A DNA stretch of 64,000 nucleotides from NCBI GenBank assembly GCA_963971225.1, contig OZ020267.1, positions 2,480,001-2,544,000 of the forward strand. The letters are read 5' to 3'. The position numbers were made by a program, and so were the translations under genes. The DNA is from Melieria omissa. Taxonomy: Eukaryota; Arthropoda; Insecta; Diptera; Ulidiidae. The notes beneath the pieces are model-generated. The model was not told the DNA's origin and did no database searches. It was given only the letters and a program-made list of their open reading frames with translations. Below are positions 43,401 to 52,400 of this stretch, piece after piece. Each line of letters opens with the position of its first letter. The first letter of the stretch is position 1.

Positions 43401-46400
43401 AATCGGATCGGCTATGAAAAGATGCGAACAAAACCGTCAAAGAAAACAAATTTCCTTTTGTTGTGGTAAAAATGAAATTTTTATAACAATAAACTTGCGC
43501 TGCCTGAGCGCACTTTTCATTGTGCAGTTGTTGACGCGAACAAAGCACTTGAGGACAGGCGCGTAATTTCTTTTCTTTTTTCTGCAAAAGAAAATATAAA
43601 AGAAATTGTCAACAAGCAGAGATTTCATATTCACCAATCGACACATTGGGTTTACGTTCATGTATGGTTTGTGTGGGGTAGAACTTGCAGCTCGCACTCA
43701 TTGCATCTAAAGCGAGCACTCGGCCCTGCAGAAAATTCAATATGAAGCGAAAAGTCCTCAGCAATCGACTTAAAATTGCAATGCGCATTTCCTTGTGGCC
43801 TTTGATTTGATGTCGTTTGTGGATGCGAAATGAAATGAGTTGCTCCTGTGGCGCTGTGTGCTTGGCATTGCAGTGCGCACAACGTGTGGTATACGTAACA
43901 TTGAAAAGTATGCAACCAAAGCATAATTTGCTCAGTGGATTTGCTTAAAATTAAATAGTTAAAACATTCAATTCGAGCTCTTCCCACCAGGGAGACAATT
44001 ACTGACTACCGAACGCCAACTCACCACTGCTCTCTTGTTCTTTCCACTTGCAGGTATCGACGAGCGAAACACAATACATCAGAACGGTTGACAATTTAAT
44101 AGCGTCGCGCCTGAGCCTGAAGCTGCAGCTGCAAGGCGCGCACTTTGCTGCCGGCGCTAATGCGCCGCACCAGATGAACGCGCTGGGCTCAGGCGGCTCA
44201 GGCAGCGCCGGCGCCATCGGTGTACCCTACAGTACGCATGGCACCAACGGCGTTGGCGGCTTGGTGCTGCGCTGCACAGCGCAGATTGGTGATTTCTATC
44301 AGGAGTACAAGGAAATCGAATTGGGGACGCCGCAAAAGGATCCGGTGCCAGCCAGAGGTAAGTTCAATTACAGCCAAACACACACTGCTGCATGTGTATG
44401 TGTGTGTGTGAGTGTGTGTTAGTTTGCATAGTACAGCAGCTGTTGACAGACAGCGCCAACAGGCCGACAAGCCAACATTGCACCAACAGCAAAACGCAAT
44501 CAACTCACGCACACAAACACACACACACACACAGCCAATGCATAATTTACGTACACTGTGCGCCGTTTAGGACCACTTTTCAATGTGTCCGTCTGTCTAT
44601 GGGTGTGTCTGTTCTCACGCTACATTTTCCACCATCAAGTTGCCTTTGTGCGCTTTGTGTGCGTTTGTGTGGGTGTGTTTGCGATGCAATTAAGTGTGCC
44701 ATTACTAATTAAAGCGTCTTTGTGGCTGCCAGTGCCGTAGGCCATAAAGTTTGTCCATAACTTTGAAAAATCATACATCACAATTTTTTCACAAATGTAA
44801 TCACTATGCAACGAATTCTAAAGCCGTCTGTTTGCCTGTTAATCGCCTCCTTCACCCATCTTCAAGACTTTAGTTTATTGCCTGATGACGCAACATTGGC
44901 GCTGGCTCAGTGTCCTTCATTGCACTCACTGTTATCCTTTTGCATTGTTGTTGCAATTGGCAAATGCATTTTTAATCCTTTGAGTAATTTCTGACATGAA
45001 AACAATCAACAAACGCATAAACACAAACACACAGTCACACGCACAAACGCAGTCAGCACTAATACACGCACAACTGGAGAAACACTTTGCTGATCCTCTC
45101 TCATGTTTATTATTTTAATTAAAGACATTATTTACACTTACAAACACACACACACACACGCACACTGAATCGAATGTGCGTTTTTAGGTAAATATTGCTC
45201 GACTGCTCGTTTTGCTTACTTTTCATTCAACGCGTCCTTCTCTCTATCTCTGCCGCTCCTTTCCTCTCTCGTTGTCTCCAAAATGCTGTTGCGTATTTTA
45301 AGCTTTTAAATTATTGCAAACCCACACAGCACTTGTCATTTCGACAGCATTTAGACAAGCAGACATGTTGCGCTGATGCACCGAAGGCTTTTAAGATTTG
45401 CTGCCGTTCAGCTGTCATGTGCGCTGTGTAGCTGTGGCAGCGTTTCAAGAGCTTTCAATTGTTTTGCATATTTACAGACAATTGAAAGATGATATTTTAA
45501 AACAACCAACAAATAGCAATGAATCAATGACTAATGGGACATATTTATATAAATATAAACTATTGAAACAGTGAAAATGTGAAAATGTGACCAAGAGAGT
45601 AAAAATTTTATATACAACACATATTTTCTATTGGTTTTGTAAGGGTTAAATGAACTGATAACTTCAAAAGGACGATCGAAATTGGAATTTGAAACATAAT
45701 GGACTCTTTTCACTGCAAGCTGAAATAACTTTCAACCGTCTTGTTTAGATCGCTAAACACTGCCGGCCACGCAGCTCTCAGAAATAAGGCTTGATTACAC
45801 GTAACGAGTCGAGTGACGAGACATCAAAATGGTACTAGGCCGAAACGATTGGGATAGCGAGCAAAAGCGACGAGTTGTTCAAACGTATTTCGACACGCGG
45901 CGAGTCAGTTCGGTTTTACAATGCACAAAATGAACTAAGCAACTCGCGCAATTAAACTCAACCGAGCGAAAAGTGGTGTGTGACGCATACCGCATGTCAC
46001 GAGCGATTCCGCATGTGACGAGCGATTGCGCGAATCGCTGCGAAAAGAGAAAAATATAACGTTAAAGTAGTGGTCGCTCGGCCTAGCAAACAAAATGTGA
46101 TTCTAGTGGCTCTCTCGCCACTTTCATCGGTCACTGACTCAAATCTATTTCCCCTTTCAAATCTATCTATCTATCTAAACCAGCGCCCATAAAGGAATCT
46201 TACTCAATGGTTGGTACATTGGATCAGCAGTTCGAGTTTAGGTTCGAATCATTACTATACCAGCTCCCATATAGACAACCTAACTCAATGGTTGATACAT
46301 TGGATTAGCAGTCACGGTTTGGGTCCGAATTATACCAGCAATTACGGACAACATATTCTTTTGATTACTACTGTCTTTATGGGCATCAACAAACCTCTCA

Positions 46401-49400
46401 GAATAATAAATAAAGAATAATAAATAAATCCTTTTGAAAAACAATCAAGAAGGACCCAAGCATTCAACTGGGTACCTCATATCTGACCTTCTTAACGCTA
46501 CACAATCCTGGGTTGCCCCATAGTTCGATCTTTATTTTTAAACTAATTTGTTTAACAAGCTTCTCCTCAGACCCTCTCAGCACCTACAGTCCTTCTCCAC
46601 ACCTTCATTCAATTTTACCCCCCTCCCCACCAAAATATTCCATAATAACAAAATTCCTATTTTTCTTATTTAAATTTGCCAGCCATACTCAGACATGAGA
46701 CAGGCACAGTGACGCTGCCTGCAGCGTGTGGGTGTAAGATATTTGCTAAACATTGCGCCTACTAAATTGTGTAAGCACAGCTTTCCAAAACAACAACAAA
46801 ACAACAAAAGCCCCAAAACAAACAACAATTCGCTGACTGTGGTCGTAGGCGCACTCTGACCAAAAACAGTCAGCATCAAAAAGACCAAAAATGACAGAAG
46901 TAAAAAAATATAAAAAATTATTTGAAAAAGGAACAAATGTAGACTGCAAAAAAGCATTAATTTAGAAAAAAAAAGTTGCAACATTTGCCAAGCAGCATTA
47001 GGAATTGCGTCAACAATGGGACTTGGATGGAGAGAGAGAGCAGCAAATAAGCCAACGGAAATGTTACTGCGAACCAAATAATTTGCCTTGTGGTGAATTC
47101 ACTAACACACAGAGGTTTTTTCTGGGGTGGTTGTTGTTGTTGTTGTTGCTAGGCAGGCTTAAAGCCGCCAAATGGCAAACAGCGTCGACTGCGACTTGTG
47201 CCACCGAATTCAATTCAACTGAATGGAGCTGAGTGAAAGCAACAGCAACAACAACAACAACCGAAAAGTACAAAACAAAAAAATTTACAATGCTGCACGT
47301 CCAGCAGCCAAAACTGACAGCTGTGGCAAATAACCACAAAGACACCAAAGACTAAAAAAGCACAACAACACAACAAAAACAAACAACAACGACAACTACT
47401 CGAGGCGATAGAACAGAGACGACAACGACGCAAAACTGTGCGGACCGCCCGCTGCGGCTGGAATAGACGCAACCAACAACAAAAGCATGTTGCGCAGCGT
47501 GTTATCCGGTTGTGGTGCTGGGTGGTTCTTGTTGTTGTTGTTGTTGTTGCTAGCTTGTTTTTGAATAACCGAAAATAAACAAGCGACAAATGACAAAACA
47601 ATGCAGCCAAATGTGGCAAATAAAGGTAACCACAGCAGCAGCGACAGCGCCGTGGCGTCTCAGCAGCTGAGCGCTGCGGGACGCGACCGCGGTGGGTGCT
47701 GTGGAAAAAAATGCCAACAAAATCAGCAAATAATTTAGAAAAATGTGCAACAACAAAGCAGCTAAGCTTGCAAAAAAACAACGCACCACACAAAGTACTC
47801 TGGCAAAAACAACAACAACAACAACAAAGGCGCCCGCGTCAAGCCGGGTTAGCGCGCACTTCATTCGCACGCCCGCAGTTCCCAGCGTCTCTTTTTGTTA
47901 TTCTTCCCACCTTCCTAACCTCACTGACTCTGAATGTATGACTGTGTATGTGTGTGTGTGTGTGTGGCTTGGCGTGTTTTTTGGTATTCTTTGTGTTTGT
48001 GCCTTCTGCACTGGCCGCGTTTCCCGTGGCTCCCATTTCATGGCAAATCAACAAACGCCGCAGGAGATTAGCAAAAAAAATCGAAAATCCAAATGCAGAA
48101 AAAATTAAAACAAAACAACGAAACGCATAAAAAATGGCGGCACCCACCACCGACAACAACAGCACACAGGCAAAATCTAAGAACGCCATTTCCGCTCATC
48201 GGTGCCGAGCCGCCCGACACGTTCACAATACGTCGCCCACTCTGGACGCGTTCGCACTTTTGGTTCGTTTTCCCATTTGCCGACCGCCACATCAAAGCGA
48301 AACCCTTTGACTTGTCGTTCACTTTGCTTTTCACATTCAGTTTTTTGCGCTTTCGCTTTTTATATATTTTGATATTTTTGCGTTACACTGCGAACGCAAC
48401 AACAAATGCTGTCACAAATTTCGACGCAACAAGCATTTGGTTGACAGCCACGCCCCTGATGGATGCTGAACGCGTCAGTCGCCGAAGGCACAGCGGTCGC
48501 CTACCTTTTTCGAGTGCCTTCGTCAGACTACAAACGCACTCACATACAAACATATGTACTCGTATCTATGTATGCAGTTATGTGCCTATTTTTGTGGCCT
48601 CTTTTCCGCCCTGAATTGGCCTTTGATTACTTTATGTTGGCGCACTTTGAAGCTACTTTGGTTCTATGTATTTTTTCACTTTTCTATTTTTTTGTATCTT
48701 TCAAGTCTTTGAATTAAACATTTTCTGGTTGATAGTTGTTGTTCTTCTTTCTCTCAAAGCATTTGACATAATTGCAACTGACATATATGCAACTGTTCAT
48801 AAATGTGTATGTGTATATAATTATGTATATATGTATGTATGTGTATATATTTCAAGCACACAATTATATAAAAAAAGAGAAAAGCCAACAATTCAAAGGA
48901 AAAACAATGGAAAAAATATAAACATTTCAGTAGACCAACGATGGCCAACAGGCCGACTTTGGTTGACAAAAAAGGCCAACAATTCTGAAAAATAAGAAAC
49001 ATTTTACAAATTTTAGAAATAAAATTAAACCATAACTGACTGGACATGGAAATATTTTTACAATTTGCCTTCCTGTCTGACAATCGACTAAGGAACGTTG
49101 AGGAACCAGGATCGTCAAACTTCAATGAACAACAAACCACACCGCTACAGCAACAAATATGAAATTTGAACTGTATGCACATTTGAAAAAATAACCCCCG
49201 CCAAGACGGGATTTTTTTAAATTGGTATCCCCAATTTCAGGGGCAAATATGGATTGAGGTGTTGTATAAGGAGCTGTGTTTTAGTGGGCCTATTGTTTTC
49301 AAACTTAGTGAAAATACTTCAGATACAAAATTTTTACAAAAATTTGACGGGGTGAATCTAGGGTTACGGTTAGTATATGTAAAGGCTACGAAAAACCCTG

Positions 49401-52400
49401 ATTCGATTAGCCTATTGACTTGAAACTTGGTGAAAACACTTTAAATCTAAAATAATTTGACACGTAATCTTATTTTTTTGGAAAATCAATACTTTCAGGG
49501 GTGAACCCCTGGTCAAGGTTTAGAACTTTGTATGAAGGAACGTGATTTTTTACGCCTTTTGACTTGAAACTTGGTGAAAGTACTTCAAAGGTAAAATAAT
49601 TCGATACATGGCACAGTGATTCGTTCCATAGACAAAATTCAAAAATGTATGGTCTCAAAATGTAACTATTTTGATGTCATTTGAAAGGAAAAACTCCATC
49701 TAAGAAAACCCCAAAAAATCTCAAAGTTGAAACTTTTTTCACAAAAAAATTAAAACTCATATTTTCTGTTTTTTAGTCTACTGAGTAAAAAAAATTTGGA
49801 AAATACATGGTTACCAAGAAGTTACTTAAACTTTCAATATAGAATAATAAATGATGTGGCCATTTTCGCTTTCAATGTTTTCTCAAAATTTGCAATTTAA
49901 CATCACTTTTAATTCAAAATATTTTTCTAAATTAAAAATCTGAAAATTGGCAAAACTTAGTGGAAAATATCTAAAAAAGTATGTTAAATTACGTTCCTGC
50001 AATATAGCAATATTCGAATACTATTCGTACAAACAACTACTATTCGAATAATCGATTAATCGATTTTCAAACTATTCGACTACTTTTAAGAGCCCTAGTA
50101 ATTATATCCTCCGATATCTTCCAATCTCAGAAAATAATTCAATTTGAAAAGTGGTCTAAACACGTATTTTTCGACACAAATTTATTTTATTTATGCCTAA
50201 AAGTATGCAATCAGCACGAAAAATGGTCAAATCTGCAAAAATACAAAACATACATCTATTATTATCGTTTTTATTGCAAAACCAGAGGGTCCTCAAACAA
50301 TTTCTGTTACTCTTTGGAATAATCAATGTTGACGTTACCGATTAAATGTAAAATCTGAAAAATCAATCAACTCTGTGCTATAGCTCTCCAAAAATGACGA
50401 AATTTGCAAAATTAAGTCTCAGGCATTGCCAAACTACATATAACAGTTTAAGAGAAACGAATTGGAGATTTCAGTTCAGCAGACCACGTTTAACTAGTAT
50501 ACCAAATTTTATGAAGAACGGACCACTCCTTCTAATTTTGTCCCGCGGTTGTATGGAGTCGAATCACTGTGCATGGTTTTAATTTTTTGAAAAATCAAAT
50601 CTGACGAGTCAACGATGGGGAAAAGTTTGTATGGAGAAACATGATTTTTTAAGCCTTTTGACTTCACACTTGGTGAAAGTAAATTCGATATGTGATTTTC
50701 ACATTTTTAAATCGAACTCTGACAGCGTCAACGATGGGTTAAGAGTTTGTTTGAGAAATAATTTGACACGTGTTTCTTATTGTTTTCGAAAATAAAAATT
50801 TTACGGGGTCAATGGCGGGTTAATAATTTATATGAGGAAACATGACATCACATGAATGACTTCAAATGTGGTGAAATCACTTCAAATGAGAAATTTTTAG
50901 ATAAGTATTTTTTCATAAAAATCTGACGGGATCAACAAAGTATTAAGAAAAAAATTGATTTATTGGCCCCAATGACTTTAAACTTGCGTACAAAGCTGCT
51001 GAACCCTACTAGTAATGGATATATGGGTTGATCTCTATCCATTTCTTGCTTCATATCTACTAAAAAAAAAGCTTGGGCATCAACGTCTTCGTTTGACCAA
51101 ACAACGCCAGAACCTCCAAGACGTTCTCAGTGACTCTGCATTAATTTCGCCATTTTCTTTTCATAATACCCGCACAGTGGTAGACTTTCCTGGTGGGGAA
51201 TCTACAGTAAACATGGGTATATAGCAGAATGAATTTGACGCTTGATTTGCATATAAAGAATATAGTGAGCAGGTGGGACATAAAAAGCTTTACTAAAGCT
51301 GATTTGTTACCACCAGCAACTCAGCAAAAATATGGCAAACTTTTCTTCCAATCAATTTTTATTTAAAACTTAAAAAACAAACACACCAATTATTTCGGTC
51401 TTTTGACTTACAAGAATAGATTTTAGCTACTTCAGAAATAAATAAAAATCGCCTCATCTGCCAACACAATCCTCCATACTACAACATTTCGCCCTAAGCA
51501 CACCGACCGCTCATCCAATTTCCTCACTCAACAGCTGTGCGTTTCGGAATCAATTTCACCATCGAGCCATCAATAAAAAACTTTGCCCAGCACAAAGTGT
51601 ACCTACGGTCCCAGTGGTCCTGCTTAGCTGCTCACCTGCTGCTCCTTCACACCTCGTCCTCGCTGCCGTCCAACGCCAATCAGCGCACATTTATTCTCAT
51701 TTGATTTTATTGCAGTGGCAAGCAACGTGCCGCATGCAACCAGCCAGCCAGCCACCGCAAGTGCAGGTAGCCAAAAGTGTTAATAGAAGTTGAAATCGAA
51801 AATACGTTTTAACTTTGCCTTTCTTGTCGCAATCGCGCTCGCCGCTGTCCCGTTGCGCGGCCGGCGAACGCTGCGCTCGACCCCAAACACGCAGCGAAAG
51901 TTTTAAGCTGCAGTTCATGTAAAAGTTTGCGCTCTCGTGCAACACGACCGGCATCCGCACGCGGGAATACAGCACAATACAAATACATGCATAAATGTGT
52001 GAATGTGTGTGTGTGTGTGTGTGTGTGTGTGAGTTACATTAGTTTAAATTGCAGACAAACATGGAGCGATATAAATTAAATCGCTGTGGGAGCCAAAAAT
52101 TCAACTCCAACTGCACTTTACACCTTCGGGCTGCTGTGCGGCAGCTGGCAGCGCCAACGCCAACGTTAACGCCAACTCTGCCGTCCGTCCATGCGTCCTG
52201 CGTGCACAGTTGCAATTTATTTGCAGATTTTGCGAATTGCCCGAATTGGTGCTGCGTATTTTTAGTGTTCAGTTGGTTGTTGTTTGCGTTTGTTGCGCAC
52301 TTTGGTGCCACTGTGCAGTCGTATGAATGTTTGAGTGTTTGTTGTGCGGCGACATTACACTGTCAACATTTTTGTTGTATGGAAAACTTTGCTGTTCGCT

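Larger units (their letters stand above)
12205..44053. other. Intron 3 of the beat-like gene (31.8 kb)
   Basis: The intron opens with GTAAGT and closes with TTTCCACTTGCAG, and the frame continues exactly from INNIP to VSTSETQY. No nested host gene could be established; repeats, transposon relics and candidate small frames inside it are listed separately. Stretches where nothing was recognised are 12300-14500 (microsatellites only), 16440-24300 (several GC-richer patches near 17440-18420 and 19400-20500 with open frames but no recognisable domain), 24700-26400, 28360-30830, 32522-39090, 40160-41140 and 42690-44050. Long introns of this kind are common in axon-guidance genes and often contain enhancers, but no enhancer is identifiable by eye. 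Confidence 0.85.

Noticed and set aside
47215..47793. 192-codon minus-strand frame, the longest in the window
   Set aside because: It is dominated by Cys/Phe/Val codons read from CAA/TTG repeats and shows no domain.
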